Positions 37,478 to 47,174 of a stretch of DNA of 64,000 nt are shown one piece after another (within the stretch, counting starts at the first letter, position 1; each line of letters begins with the position of its first letter). Below the pieces are notes generated by a model. That model was given only the letters and a program-made list of their open reading frames with translations, ran no database searches and had not been told where the DNA came from. Made by a program: the position numbers and the translations under genes. The stretch is taken from assembly GCA_017303835.1 (NCBI GenBank), contig JAFLBI010000001.1:868001-932000 (forward strand), read 5' to 3'. The stretch comes from Chitinophagales bacterium. GTDB taxonomy: Bacteria; Bacteroidota; Bacteroidia; Chitinophagales; Chitinophagaceae.

Positions 37478-37864
37478 TTATTTGAAAATTACCCTAAAAG
37501 TAGCAGAGTCTTTATTGGTGGATGTAGTAACAGAACTCACCCGCACTTTGGTAACCACCCATAACTGTCTGGGCAAATTACTTACCGATGTTGTTATCAA
37601 AGTATCCTTGGTAGTAAATGCAGGCGTTTGTGGTGTTACTGCTGACCCACTCGCTTCCTGGTTGGCCAGTATCTCAATCTTGATACCATCTGCAGGCATC
37701 TTGCTTTTTAACTGCACCCTGAAAGGATAATTGGCAGCAGCACTAAAAGCACCATTGGTTGCATCAATCGTAAATGCAATCTTGTCTTCAGCAGGTCCAT
37801 TATCCGGCTTGTTACAAGCTGCAATTGCAAACATGGTCAGTATAACCCAAAAATATTTTTGCAT
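37478..37864 (-). CDS. Small lipoprotein of unknown function
   Basis: A lipoprotein of about 128 residues, read from the Met at 37864 (three codons inside the longest frame) because MQKYFWVILTMFAIAAC-NKPD is a complete lipoprotein signal. The mature part (about 105 residues) is rich in Thr, Ser and Ala and has alternating hydrophobic residues (VTKVRVSSVTTSTNKDSATFRVIF), suggesting a single beta-sandwich. No family was recognised. It lies 13 bp after the T9SS-secreted protein gene, in the same direction, and probably forms an operon with it. Confidence 0.7.
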   Translation of the reverse strand: MQKYFWVILTMFAIAACNKPDNGPAEDKIAFTIDATNGAFSAAANYPFRVQLKSKMPADGIKIEILANQEASGSAVTPQTPAFTTKDTLITTSVSNLPRQLWVVTKVRVSSVTTSTNKDSATFRVIFK

Positions 37865-37876
37865 GCTTCGCATGAA

Positions 37877-39511
37877 TTAGAATTTAAGAATTTTCAATAA
37901 AGCCTTGTTCTTTCCAGAACCTACTTCTACATAATACATACCAGCAGGTAAGCTTGCAACAGGAATCCATTGCTGCTTTTGTCTGGTCACCAGAGATTTC
38001 ACAGGTCTGCCATCACTGCTTAACAGACGCACGCGCATATCAGTAATTGGTGTTTTACTAAATTCCAGCATAATTTGATCGCTTGCCGGGTTCGGGAATA
38101 TCTGTACAGTACCTAATTCTGGAGAAATGGTTTGCAAGCCTGTTACCAGCAGATTATACACCAAACTTGTATCGGCACAACCTCCTGCATTGGTAACACG
38201 TACCCGATAATTTCCTGCAGCCAAAGGACGATAGAAGTATTGATTCGCACCAGCAATAGCAGCATTACTCAATATCCACTGATAGCTGGAATAACCCTGG
38301 CTTACAGCTAATTCAGCGCCATTCCAGGTGATTGACGGTCTAACCGGGGCACCAAATACCAAGGCAGATACCCTTGTTCTTGGGCTTTCGCAACCAAGTG
38401 GGCTTGTCTGACTCACATAAAAATCCTGCACAAAAATAGAATCTGTTCTAGGTGTTGGTGCAGTACTTGAGCCTGTACCACCTGTTGCCGTTGTATACCA
38501 CAATAAAGTATGTCCGGTTAAAGCAGTAGCAGTCATTGGCGCAGGTGTACCACCAACGCAATAGAATGCACTACTCGCAACTGGTGCAGCCGGTAATTTA
38601 TTCAGCGTAACAGTTGCTATAGCGCTTTCATCGCTTCTGCAACCTTCAGGAGAAGTAATCACCACTGTATAGTCGCCGCTTCTGGTTGCATTCAATGTAC
38701 TATCATTTGAACCAATTAGCAAGCCGCCATTCAAGTACCATTGATAGCCACGATAACCAGTACCTGCGCGAAGGAGTAAACTTGTAGATGTACATACTGT
38801 ATCACCGGCAAAACTAATTGTAGCTGGTGTGGGAGGTGGATACACCGTCATACTTTGTGTCATCGTATCTCTACAACCTAAGGTATTGTTGATTGCAATT
38901 AAACGCACCGGATAAGTACCTGCACGTACATAACTGGTTGCCGGACTAAATGCTGAAGAAGAAACACTATCACCAAAGTTCCAATCATAAGTTAAGCTGC
39001 CTGTACTGGCACTACTCTGATTCGTAAACACAAAGCGATTATCCCTTACACACTGGGCATTGTTATTCACAGTAAACAAAGCTATAGTACGAATAACTGT
39101 AACCGTTACACTATCACGCATGGTATTAGTACCATCTGTTGCTGTAACATAATACTTTGTGGTAGTATCTGGCTTTACAGTTATTGCTGCGGTAGTAGCA
39201 CCAGTTGACCAACTAATACCTGTTGCACCAGCAGCTACTGCAGTCAAAGTAATATTTGTTCCCCGACAAATAGTTGTGTTAGGTGTTACAGATAGAGAAA
39301 GGAAAAAAGGTGTTGGCTGATGAAAACCCAAGGCTGTATAGCCGATTTCTGAAAAAACTCCGGCACTAACAGACTGACCAATCGTATATCTGAGTGTAGT
39401 ACTGTTAAATGAATTCGATGCCACAGCCGTGCGTTGCAAAGACTGTGCATGCGATACTGTACTCAACAGTAAGAAGTATGATAAAAGGGCTAAGTGTATT
39501 TTCTTAGTCAT
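37877..39511 (-). CDS. Secreted PKD/Ig-like protein with type IX secretion sorting domain
   Basis: A 544-residue exported protein. After the signal peptide (ending VSHAQS) come several Ig/PKD-like segments, including a PKD core (SLTYDWNFGDSVSS) at about 165-225 and segments with paired Cys such as CRGTNITLTAVAAG and CTSTSLLLRAG. The last 80 residues (PELGTVQIFPNPASDQIMLEF to the terminal LLKILKF) are a type A C-terminal domain of the type IX secretion system. It is likely attached to the surface or released and may serve in adhesion. No enzymatic domain is visible. Confidence 0.88.
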   Translation of the reverse strand: MTKKIHLALLSYFLLLSTVSHAQSLQRTAVASNSFNSTTLRYTIGQSVSAGVFSEIGYTALGFHQPTPFFLSLSVTPNTTICRGTNITLTAVAAGATGISWSTGATTAAITVKPDTTTKYYVTATDGTNTMRDSVTVTVIRTIALFTVNNNAQCVRDNRFVFTNQSSASTGSLTYDWNFGDSVSSSAFSPATSYVRAGTYPVRLIAINNTLGCRDTMTQSMTVYPPPTPATISFAGDTVCTSTSLLLRAGTGYRGYQWYLNGGLLIGSNDSTLNATRSGDYTVVITSPEGCRSDESAIATVTLNKLPAAPVASSAFYCVGGTPAPMTATALTGHTLLWYTTATGGTGSSTAPTPRTDSIFVQDFYVSQTSPLGCESPRTRVSALVFGAPVRPSITWNGAELAVSQGYSSYQWILSNAAIAGANQYFYRPLAAGNYRVRVTNAGGCADTSLVYNLLVTGLQTISPELGTVQIFPNPASDQIMLEFSKTPITDMRVRLLSSDGRPVKSLVTRQKQQWIPVASLPAGMYYVEVGSGKNKALLKILKF

Positions 39512-39771
39512 TGGATTCTTTTATAATAAAATACATATAGTAAAGTTAGACATTTTTCTTCCGGCTAAGACGAGTTTTTAGCTGCGCCTTTGTTTATGCT
39601 TTTGTTATTGATTTACAGTATTTTGGCACAAAATCGGCCCCAAAATACCAAAACATACTTACGCAGAGTAGAACAAAACAGGCAAGAAGCATCAATTTTG
39701 GGCGTTATGCTGCTAACTGTGCCATTACCCTGTTTTTCCTTAGCTTGAAGATTCAAAATATACAATACCTC

Positions 39772-40767
39772 ATGAAACAGTTTTACGCATTGATGCTTAT
39801 GACAGTAGTTTTCGCTGCCTGTCAATCAACATCAGATAAGGAGCAAAACTCACAAAAGGACAGTGCAAATACCCAGCAACCTGCAATCAGTTCAGAACGC
39901 TTCGTGGGTGATTTTGTACAGGATGGATATGCTGATCGTCAAAAAGGCGCCGACTGGTACGCTGTGATGGTAGATCAGGTAAAGGACACGCTTTACCAGA
40001 TTTCAATCCGCTCAAGAGCTGATCGCAAGAAACCTACCTGCACTTTTGATGCAAAAGCAATTGCGATTGATGCGAATCACCTAATCGCAACAGTTGATAG
40101 CCTTGAAATCAGTTTCACTTTTACAGATAGCACACTCACCATTGCTGCTGCAAAGGGTCTGCCTGAACAATTGCAATATTTCTGTTCCGGAGGTGCTTCC
40201 ATAGCCGGAACTTATCAGCGCTTAAAAGAAAATCTGGATACCAAAACACTTGACCCAAGACGCTTTATCAAGGCCCTGCATTTTCAGGATACACATTTCT
40301 TTGTAGAAACAAGCGGCGAAGGTTCTATGCAAGACCTCAAAATGGAAATCATCGGTCTGAACAAACCCACCACAATCGAACTGCCCATTGAAGGCAGCAT
40401 CACTGATGCAACGGTGCTTGATATGGATGGGGATCAATTACCTGAAATCCTACTATTTCTTCAATCGCCCGGCAGCGGCAGCTATGGATCTATATTGGCT
40501 TATTCAGTAAACAAGAACAAGCAATTGGAAAAAGTAATGGTTCCAAGTATTGATCAGGATGCTGTGTTGGGCAAACAATACATGGGGCACGATAGATACG
40601 AAACTGCAAAGGGACGCTTTCTTGTGCACTACTTTCCAAAGTATCAGAACGGAGATGCCAATTGCTGCCCAACAGGTGGCACCAAAATGATTCAGTATTC
40701 ACTAGAACAAGCCAGGGCAGCTAAAAGACTGCGGATAGATTTTGTAAGCGACCTTCCTCAGCAATAA
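39772..40767 (+). CDS. Lipoprotein of unknown function with calcium-loop-like motif
   Basis: A 331-residue lipoprotein (MKQFYALMLMTVVFAAC-QST). The frame can be opened 9 codons earlier at a TTG, but the ATG at 39772 gives the signal peptide. The C-terminal half has VLDMDGDQLPEILLFLQSPGSGSYGS (residues about 212-237 in two pieces), with a DxDxD loop of the FG-GAP or EF-hand type, and a CC pair in GDANCCPTGG. The GSGSYG segment recalls periplasmic lysozyme-inhibitor-like folds, but this is a weak resemblance. The function is not known, and it has no obvious operon partner. Confidence 0.7.
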   Translation: MKQFYALMLMTVVFAACQSTSDKEQNSQKDSANTQQPAISSERFVGDFVQDGYADRQKGADWYAVMVDQVKDTLYQISIRSRADRKKPTCTFDAKAIAIDANHLIATVDSLEISFTFTDSTLTIAAAKGLPEQLQYFCSGGASIAGTYQRLKENLDTKTLDPRRFIKALHFQDTHFFVETSGEGSMQDLKMEIIGLNKPTTIELPIEGSITDATVLDMDGDQLPEILLFLQSPGSGSYGSILAYSVNKNKQLEKVMVPSIDQDAVLGKQYMGHDRYETAKGRFLVHYFPKYQNGDANCCPTGGTKMIQYSLEQARAAKRLRIDFVSDLPQQ

Positions 40768-40880
40768 TCTGTTCAGGTTTTCTGCCTTGTAAATGCGTGT
40801 TTGTACAACAGCGCAGAATTCTATTCACTTAAGGCCAACCAAATAATATAGAATGTGTTATTTTCAAAAAAAGCGCACGT

Positions 40881-41360
40881 ATGGCACGTCCATCTATTGA
40901 ATTGATACAAGCACTGCGTACCACTGCACAGAAATTACGCAACGGTGCACCTTATGCCTGGGGCAACCATGGCGCCTGCAATTGCGGTAATCTTTTACAA
41001 GTTGTAACAGATCTCACTAAAGAAGAAATCCTGTCTTACGCACATTCCGGTATTGGTGAATGGACAGAGCTGGCACAAGATTATTGTGGCGTTACAGATG
41101 CTCCTGTTGATTTACTGATCAAAAAGCTGCAGGAAATTGGCTTAACAACTTCAGACATCCACAATATTGAATACTTAGAAGACAGAAAAGTGCTGGAGCA
41201 ATTGCCCGGTGGATTCCGCTGGCTCAGCCGCAATGTGCGCGAAGATGTGATTCTATACTTCGAAACCTTTGCCAATTTGCTCGAAGATCAACTCTCTGAC
41301 ACCATCAGCATCTCCATGGAGGAGTTATTCCCCGCCGAAAAAGCTCTGGTGACTGCCTGA
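40881..41360 (+). CDS. Conserved-looking cytoplasmic protein with CNCG motif, unknown function
   Basis: A 159-residue soluble protein that I do not recognise. No signal peptide or membrane segment is present. Near the N-terminus is WGNHGACNCGNLLQVVTDLT (about 27-46), whose closely placed Cys and His could bind a metal. An aromatic-acidic stretch (SGIGEWTELAQDYC) follows, and the C-terminal half is helical (VREDVILYFETFANLLEDQL). Codon use looks like the surrounding core genes, which argues for a real gene. It lies 91 bp before the CoA-transferase gene on the same strand. Confidence 0.65.
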   Translation: MARPSIELIQALRTTAQKLRNGAPYAWGNHGACNCGNLLQVVTDLTKEEILSYAHSGIGEWTELAQDYCGVTDAPVDLLIKKLQEIGLTTSDIHNIEYLEDRKVLEQLPGGFRWLSRNVREDVILYFETFANLLEDQLSDTISISMEELFPAEKALVTA

Positions 41361-41450
41361 CATTAATATGACAGAAAAAAATCATGTAAAACTTACAAAA
41401 GTCATTTTTTAATATTCAGATATGCTGCTATTTTGCTGAAAAGCAAGCAG

Positions 41451-42740
41451 ATGAATTCAGCAATACAATATTCAACAGCAGAAGACGCATTAAGCGTTGT
41501 CCAGAGCGGACAGCGCTTATTTGTACATGGCAGTGCCTGTACCCCACTTTATTTAATGCGCAAACTGGCCGAGCAAGCACCCAGACTCAGAGATGTTGAG
41601 TTGGTATTCATTACCGTACTAGGCGATATTGAAGTGCAGAAGCCACAGTATCAGGATAGTTTCCATATCAATTGCATGTTTGTGTCAGCACCTATCCGTG
41701 AAGCAGTGAATAGTGGCCGTGCAGATTTTATTCCGGTATTCCTGAGTGATATTCCAGACCTGTTTAATAAAAAGATACTACCAATTGATGTGGCATTGGT
41801 ACAGGTGAGTCCGCCTGACAGTCATGGCTATTGTTCTTTGGGTATCTCTGTTGATATTGCCCGCTCTGCGGTGAATATGGCGAAGAAAGTGATTGCACAG
41901 GTAAACCCGAATATACCCAGAACACACGGCGATGGACAAATCCATGTTTCCCGCTTTACCCATATGGTATATCATGAAGAAGCATTGCCAGAAGTGGATT
42001 ATGGTGAAAAAACAGGTGAAGATGAATTGAAGATTGGACAGTATATCGCCGGAATGATTGAAGATGGCAGCACCCTGCAAATGGGTATTGGCACCATTCC
42101 TGACGCAGTATTGAAAGCACTCACCAACCACAAAGATTTGGGCGTACACACAGAGATGCTGAGTGATGGTGTGATCAGTTTATTTGAAAGTGGTGTGATC
42201 AATAATAGAAAGAAAAGAATCCACCCCAACAAAGGCGTTACAGGTTTTGCAGTTGGTACAAAAGCACTGTACGACTATGTGCATGATAACCCTGCCATTG
42301 CATTTCTCGATATCGATTATGTAAACGATCCACATGTAATCCGCCGCAACCCCAAAGTAGTGGCCATCAATAGTGCTATTGAAGTGGATTTAACCGGACA
42401 GGTTTGTGCAGATAGTATTGGTGCAATGCAGTTCAGTGGTATTGGCGGACAGATGGACTTCATGCGTGGTGCTGCATTGAGCGAAGGTGGTAAACCCATC
42501 ATTGCCTTAACCAGCAGAACCAATAAAGGTGTACCACGTATTGTACCTCACCTGAAAGATTTTGCCGGTGTGGTAACCACACGCGGACACGTACACTATG
42601 TAGTTACAGAATATGGTGTAGCTTATCTCTATGGGAAGAACCTGCGCCAGCGTGCGAAAGCATTGATCAATATTTCGCATCCTGACGATAGAGAGCTGCT
42701 GACCAAAGCGTGCTACGATCGCTTCAAGATTTTTCTCTAA
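41451..42740 (+). CDS. Acetyl-CoA hydrolase/4-hydroxybutyrate CoA-transferase family enzyme
   Basis: A 429-residue family I CoA-transferase, read from the ATG at 41451 rather than an upstream TTG. N-terminal and C-terminal AcetylCoA_hydro domains are present. Landmarks are LVQVSPPDSHGYCSLGISVD, the glycine loop MGIGTIPDAVL, EMLSDGVISLFESG with the active-site region, GGQMDFMRGA, and VTEYGVAYLYGKNLRQRA near the end. Such enzymes move CoA between acyl groups and acetate or hydrolyse acetyl-CoA. Substrate preference is not readable. It converges on the histidine kinase gene, with the two stop codons overlapping. Confidence 0.9.
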   Translation: MNSAIQYSTAEDALSVVQSGQRLFVHGSACTPLYLMRKLAEQAPRLRDVELVFITVLGDIEVQKPQYQDSFHINCMFVSAPIREAVNSGRADFIPVFLSDIPDLFNKKILPIDVALVQVSPPDSHGYCSLGISVDIARSAVNMAKKVIAQVNPNIPRTHGDGQIHVSRFTHMVYHEEALPEVDYGEKTGEDELKIGQYIAGMIEDGSTLQMGIGTIPDAVLKALTNHKDLGVHTEMLSDGVISLFESGVINNRKKRIHPNKGVTGFAVGTKALYDYVHDNPAIAFLDIDYVNDPHVIRRNPKVVAINSAIEVDLTGQVCADSIGAMQFSGIGGQMDFMRGAALSEGGKPIIALTSRTNKGVPRIVPHLKDFAGVVTTRGHVHYVVTEYGVAYLYGKNLRQRAKALINISHPDDRELLTKACYDRFKIFL

Positions 42741-44770
42741 GTAAATTGTGGATCCGGAAAAACCAAACGAAAAGCCGCACCTTCCCCCGGTGCGGTTTTT
42801 ATATGCATTTGTCCGCCATGGCGGGTGATGAATTCCTTGGTGATTAATAATCCTAAACCGGTACCACGCTCCTTGCCCGTTCCCCTCCTTGAGCTGGTAA
42901 TATTGGCATTCAGAATTTGTTCACGCGTTTGATCGCTCATACCAATGCCGGTATCCAGTACTTCAATCATGGTAGCATCTGCTTCCTTCCATGCTCGAAT
43001 TTGTACCACCGATTGTTTATTGCTGAACTTAATGGCATTGCTTAATAAATTACGCAGCATGAAATCCAGCATATCCTTATCAGCAAATACCGTTAATGCA
43101 TCTGAGGATTCCGTTACCACTTGCATCTGCTTCATCTGCGCCTGCAGGAATAATAAGCGCCTGTTTCTTTCCAATGCATCATGTACGGATTGATAGTCGG
43201 GCCTGAATTCCAACAACTGCATCTGACTCTTACTCCACTGCAATAAATTATACAATAGCTGATTTAAGTAATCCAGTGATTGTTGCGCTTCTGCAATGAG
43301 CTTTTCCTTATCCGTCTCACTCAATTGATCATGCCGCTCTGTAATCAATTTCAAAAATGATTGCATGGTCGCAAGCGGATTGCGCAAGTCGTGCGAGATG
43401 ATGGAGAATAGCTTATCCTTTACCTGATTCAATTCTGTTAACTGGCTGCGCGATTCTTCCAACTGTTGAATAAATGCTTCCAGCTGCAAGTTCTGTGCTT
43501 TCAAATCTTTCGTCTGCTGATCTACTTGCACCTGCAACAATTCTTTTTGCTTTTCAATCATCTCCTTTTTCTCCAGCTCACTGGCAATGCGCTGCTGTGC
43601 GGCTTCCAACTTCAATTGATTGTAACGCTGTGTAAGACCAAGCGCAAATACAATCACCTGAACCAGAAAACCAATCTGTACCAGATATCGTGTAATGAAT
43701 GTATCAGGCAGTAAATTCAACTCACGCAGAATGAAAAGAATCGCACCAATAACCAATAAGATATTGGCTAAAATAAAATATCGCGCCGGCGCATAATGAT
43801 CCTGATAATACGCCACCAAACCGGCACTCAACATTAATATATAAACAAGAATACCCAGGATGCCTATAAAGTCAACCAACTGGCCAAGTATATCGATATC
43901 CATCACATAACCCGTAAAACTAATCACCAGCAATACACCCGATGCAAGTAGCAATAGTTTCAAGAGCCAGTTGATAGAAGGCGTGAGCACTGGTGTGTTC
44001 AGGTATGAGCGTGTAAACAAGAGGCGACTCATATTCGTAAACGGTACAATAATCGTATAACAGAAACTATCCCACCTTGGTGCATTGGGCCAGAGATACT
44101 CCATACCAAATCCATAATAGAACGCGATGTATAAGCCTAAGCCTACAATACTCAAAACGAAATAGAGATAACTGATATCGCGCACACCAAAATAAATAAA
44201 GAGGTTGTAGAGGGCCATCACCAGAAAAATGCCGAGAAAAATACCTTGCCAGAATAAGCGACTGGTATCATTCTTTTCGAACAGGACCATGTCTTCAACT
44301 CTCACATCAAATTTCGCAGGTACATACATGCCATAAGTAGGCATGAATCTTACCTGCACACTTAGACTACTGTCTTTGGGAATGGCTAATTGTACGGCCA
44401 TCACATTTACGGGCAAATCTCTTTGCTGTAAAGACAATAAAGCACCTGTCTTTTTTATTGCCCCACCGTTCACCGTAACATGTATATAGCCAGACTTTGG
44501 GAACTGCAATACCAAAGCCCTGTCGAACCCACTCCTATTTTCCAGGACAAATTGCGAGCGAAACTGATTTGATTTCAGGCGGTACTGCATAGGTACCAAG
44601 CCCTTGCCCTGATACACTTGTTGCATACCAGAGCCGGGTTCAAACACAGACCAGTGCTGCGTAGCTTCTGTAATCTGTAAAGGAACACCGGTATAAACGT
44701 ATTTAGTACTATCCGCTTGGGCGAAGCCGATCAGGCAGAAGCAACCGATTATGGTGAGGCAAAGTTTCAA
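42737..44770 (-). CDS. Sensor histidine kinase with 7TMR-DISM sensor
   Basis: A 677-residue membrane kinase. After a signal sequence it has an extracytoplasmic 7TMR-DISMED2 beta-sandwich (about 30-165) and seven membrane helices of the 7TMR-DISM type (about 175-385). A coiled coil (about 390-450) leads to HisKA with the phospho-acceptor in FSIISHDLRNPLATM, then HATPase_c with N box (LLSNAIKFS), G1 (DTGIGMSD) and G2 (GTGLGLLI). It is divergent from the LytTR regulator gene and very probably its cognate kinase. DISM domains often sense carbohydrates, but the ligand is unknown. Its 3' end contains the terminator for the converging CoA-transferase gene. Confidence 0.92.
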   Translation of the reverse strand: MKLCLTIIGCFCLIGFAQADSTKYVYTGVPLQITEATQHWSVFEPGSGMQQVYQGKGLVPMQYRLKSNQFRSQFVLENRSGFDRALVLQFPKSGYIHVTVNGGAIKKTGALLSLQQRDLPVNVMAVQLAIPKDSSLSVQVRFMPTYGMYVPAKFDVRVEDMVLFEKNDTSRLFWQGIFLGIFLVMALYNLFIYFGVRDISYLYFVLSIVGLGLYIAFYYGFGMEYLWPNAPRWDSFCYTIIVPFTNMSRLLFTRSYLNTPVLTPSINWLLKLLLLASGVLLVISFTGYVMDIDILGQLVDFIGILGILVYILMLSAGLVAYYQDHYAPARYFILANILLVIGAILFILRELNLLPDTFITRYLVQIGFLVQVIVFALGLTQRYNQLKLEAAQQRIASELEKKEMIEKQKELLQVQVDQQTKDLKAQNLQLEAFIQQLEESRSQLTELNQVKDKLFSIISHDLRNPLATMQSFLKLITERHDQLSETDKEKLIAEAQQSLDYLNQLLYNLLQWSKSQMQLLEFRPDYQSVHDALERNRRLLFLQAQMKQMQVVTESSDALTVFADKDMLDFMLRNLLSNAIKFSNKQSVVQIRAWKEADATMIEVLDTGIGMSDQTREQILNANITSSRRGTGKERGTGLGLLITKEFITRHGGQMHIKTAPGEGAAFRLVFPDPQFT
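42774..42800 (+). terminator. Terminator of the CoA-transferase gene, inside the histidine kinase coding region
   Basis: GCCGCACC (42774-42781), loop TTCCCCC and GGTGCGGT (42789-42796) form a strong stem followed by TTTT. It lies 34 bp after the CoA-transferase stop, but within the last codons of the convergent kinase gene. Confidence 0.75.
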
Positions 44771-44807
44771 GCAGGAATAATGATTAATTTAGCCGACTGA
44801 TTTCATT

Positions 44808-45542
44808 ATGGCCGGAATAAAGATACTGCTGGTAGAAGATGATTGGATCATTGCCAAAGAAATTACCCTTTCACTCAATGATTTGGGCTTTGAAGTATTG
44901 GGGCAATGCGACAATGGAGAAGAAGCTTTGCAACTCATTCACCAGCAAAAGCCCGATCTCGTGCTCTTAGATATTGGTCTGGCCGGTGAAATGAATGGAA
45001 TTGAACTGGGCAAACAATTACGTGAAAAGCAATTAGCCCCCTTTATATTCCTGACAGCATTGGCTGATGCAGCCACCATCGAAAAAGCCAAACTCACCGA
45101 ACCTTATGCTTATCTCGTAAAGCCGGTTACAGCGGATACTTTATACGCCACCATCGAGCTTACATTACACAATGCAGCCCAGAAGAAAGACATACAGCCC
45201 ACCCCGCCTTTAAAAGAAGCACTGGGTATTGGTGATAGTATTTTCGTGAAAACCCGCAACCGTATGGAGAAGGTCTGGCTCAAAGACATTCTCTGGGTAG
45301 AAGCATCTGATATCTATGCCTTGATCTGCACCGCAACAGGCAAATACTTGCTCAACACCAGCCTCAAGACCGTGGAAGAAAAATTCCCGGATACCAGTTT
45401 CATGCGTGTACACCGCTCTTACCTGGTAAATATGGACAAGGTTGATGCTATTGAGGAAGACGATATCCTTATTGGTTCGGCAAGGATTCCAGTAGGCAAA
45501 ACCTACCGAGATAAGCTGATGAAACGCATTTCCTTTCTCTGA
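44808..45542 (+). CDS. LytTR family response regulator
   Basis: A 244-residue response regulator. The receiver domain (about 1-120) has the acidic pair D11/D12, the phospho-acceptor D55 in LVLLDIGLAG and K105 in AYLVKPV. The C-terminal LytTR DNA-binding domain (about 145-244) has DILWVEASDIYALI and FMRVHRSYLVNMDKVDAIE, both typical. It is divergent from the 7TMR-DISM kinase gene, with 37 bp between the starts, so the two genes form a two-component system. The target genes are not evident; the symporter operon downstream on the same strand is one candidate. Confidence 0.93.
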   Translation: MAGIKILLVEDDWIIAKEITLSLNDLGFEVLGQCDNGEEALQLIHQQKPDLVLLDIGLAGEMNGIELGKQLREKQLAPFIFLTALADAATIEKAKLTEPYAYLVKPVTADTLYATIELTLHNAAQKKDIQPTPPLKEALGIGDSIFVKTRNRMEKVWLKDILWVEASDIYALICTATGKYLLNTSLKTVEEKFPDTSFMRVHRSYLVNMDKVDAIEEDDILIGSARIPVGKTYRDKLMKRISFL

Positions 45543-45647
45543 TTCGCCACATCCGGCTTTCCGTTCACCTGTTTTTTGGGCACTTTGGCAAGTGCCGATA
45601 CCAATACTAACATGTGTCAGGTTACTTTCATCGCCGATTGATTGCCT

Positions 45648-47174
45648 ATGAAGCAGCTTGCCTCCCCTGCTATGGTTACCGCCGTTTGGTGCACATTGTT
45701 CTGCTATGTGGCCGTCGTCCTCTTCTTTGTGATTAGAGGCGCACTACGTACCAAGAATATGGCCGACTACGCTTTGGGTAGCATGCATTTCTCACCCGGA
45801 CTCGTTGGATTATCGCTCGCAGCTTCCATGAGCAGCGCTGCAACATTCATCATCAACCCTGGCTTTGTTGCTTATTATGGCTTGAGTGGATTTCTCTCAA
45901 TGGGTATCTTTTTACCCTTAGGTTCTTTGGTATCGCTTGCCATTCTTTCCAGACGTTTCCGCAAGTTCGGACAGGTAGTAAATGCTAGAACCATTGCACA
46001 ATGGATGGGCAATCGATACGGCAGTAAAGGTTTCGCACTTTATTTCGGCTTTCTCACATTTCTAATGATTGCCTTTATCGTGTTGATCTGCGTTGGTCTT
46101 ACCCAAATCATTTCTAAATCGCTCAACCTCGAAGTATTTCCTACACTAATTGGCGTTGTTGCTTTCACATTTACCTATATGATGTTTGGCGGCGCCAATA
46201 GCATGGTGTACACTAATACGATTCAAGCTATTTTGAAAATTATTGTTGCCATCATTTTTATCACTTCAGGTTACAGTTATTTCGAAAGCGGTCTCAACGG
46301 ATTCTTTGCACAACTTAAAGCCGTTGATCCTGCACTGACACAACCATTCAATGCTGCCAGTCCGCTATTCCGCGACGCATTTGAAGTAATCGCCTGCCAG
46401 ATCATTGTAGGCGTGGCCATTATTTGTCAGCCACATATCCTCACCAAATCACTTTTACTCAAGAACGATAAAGACCTGAACAAATTCCTCACTGTTGCGA
46501 TAACCGTACAGGCTTTGTTCTTCTTTGTCGTATTCGCAGGTTTGTACGCACGTTTGTTCTTACCTGATTTAACGGTGAACGGTAATAAAATTCCGCTTGA
46601 TGGCATCATGAGTGCATTTGTGGTTGGTCGCTTCCCGGTGTACATTGCCATCATCCTAGTATTGGGTATGATCTCTGCCGGCATGTCAACACTCGAAGGC
46701 TTGATTCAATCCATCAGTACTACGGTAACATCAGATATTTTAAAACCACTCACGGGCAATACCATCATCCGCTCTGAAGATGGTAGCAAAGGATTGATCA
46801 GTGAATTGCTACTAAACAGATTAATCATTGTCTTGCTTGCAGTAGTGAGTACCTGGCTTTCTTATCGCCAGATTCAACATCCAGATCTCAGCGTAGGCAT
46901 CTTTGCGCAGAATGGCGTCTATGCTTATTTCTCGGCCGCATTTGTACCTGTGCTGTTTGGTATTTTCTTGAAAGAAGTACCAGCACTGGTTCCTGCTGCA
47001 GCCAGCATTACCGCTTTGCTCACACATTTTGGCGTTTACTATTTAAGACTTACACCTTATATGGAAGCAGGCACCCGTAACCCGGGCATTGCTTCTGCCC
47101 TTGCTATTATTGCATCACTTACTGTGGGTACCCTGTTGTATTTTGTCATGAAACCAAAAAAACAATTGGCATGA
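45648..47174 (+). CDS. Sodium:solute symporter (SSS family)
   Basis: An inner-membrane transporter of 508 residues with about 13 membrane helices, read from ATG 45648 rather than an upstream TTG. The SSS family fold is shown by the N-terminal SLAASMSSAATFIINPGFVAYYG segment, the unwound first repeat helix that holds Na+ and substrate, and by GMISAGMSTLEGLIQSISTTVTSDIL, the matching helix of the second repeat. Substrate could be a sugar, organic acid or amino acid. Its stop overlaps the start of the alpha/beta hydrolase gene (ATGA), which is followed after 3 bp by a TonB receptor gene. The three genes form an uptake operon. Confidence 0.92.
   Translation: MKQLASPAMVTAVWCTLFCYVAVVLFFVIRGALRTKNMADYALGSMHFSPGLVGLSLAASMSSAATFIINPGFVAYYGLSGFLSMGIFLPLGSLVSLAILSRRFRKFGQVVNARTIAQWMGNRYGSKGFALYFGFLTFLMIAFIVLICVGLTQIISKSLNLEVFPTLIGVVAFTFTYMMFGGANSMVYTNTIQAILKIIVAIIFITSGYSYFESGLNGFFAQLKAVDPALTQPFNAASPLFRDAFEVIACQIIVGVAIICQPHILTKSLLLKNDKDLNKFLTVAITVQALFFFVVFAGLYARLFLPDLTVNGNKIPLDGIMSAFVVGRFPVYIAIILVLGMISAGMSTLEGLIQSISTTVTSDILKPLTGNTIIRSEDGSKGLISELLLNRLIIVLLAVVSTWLSYRQIQHPDLSVGIFAQNGVYAYFSAAFVPVLFGIFLKEVPALVPAAASITALLTHFGVYYLRLTPYMEAGTRNPGIASALAIIASLTVGTLLYFVMKPKKQLA

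Noticed and set aside
41778-42149. A 123-codon minus-strand frame, and a similar one at 51108-51551
   Set aside because: Both are mirror frames of well-identified enzymes (CoA-transferase and alpha/beta hydrolase) and have biased, Cys/His-rich translations typical of shadows.
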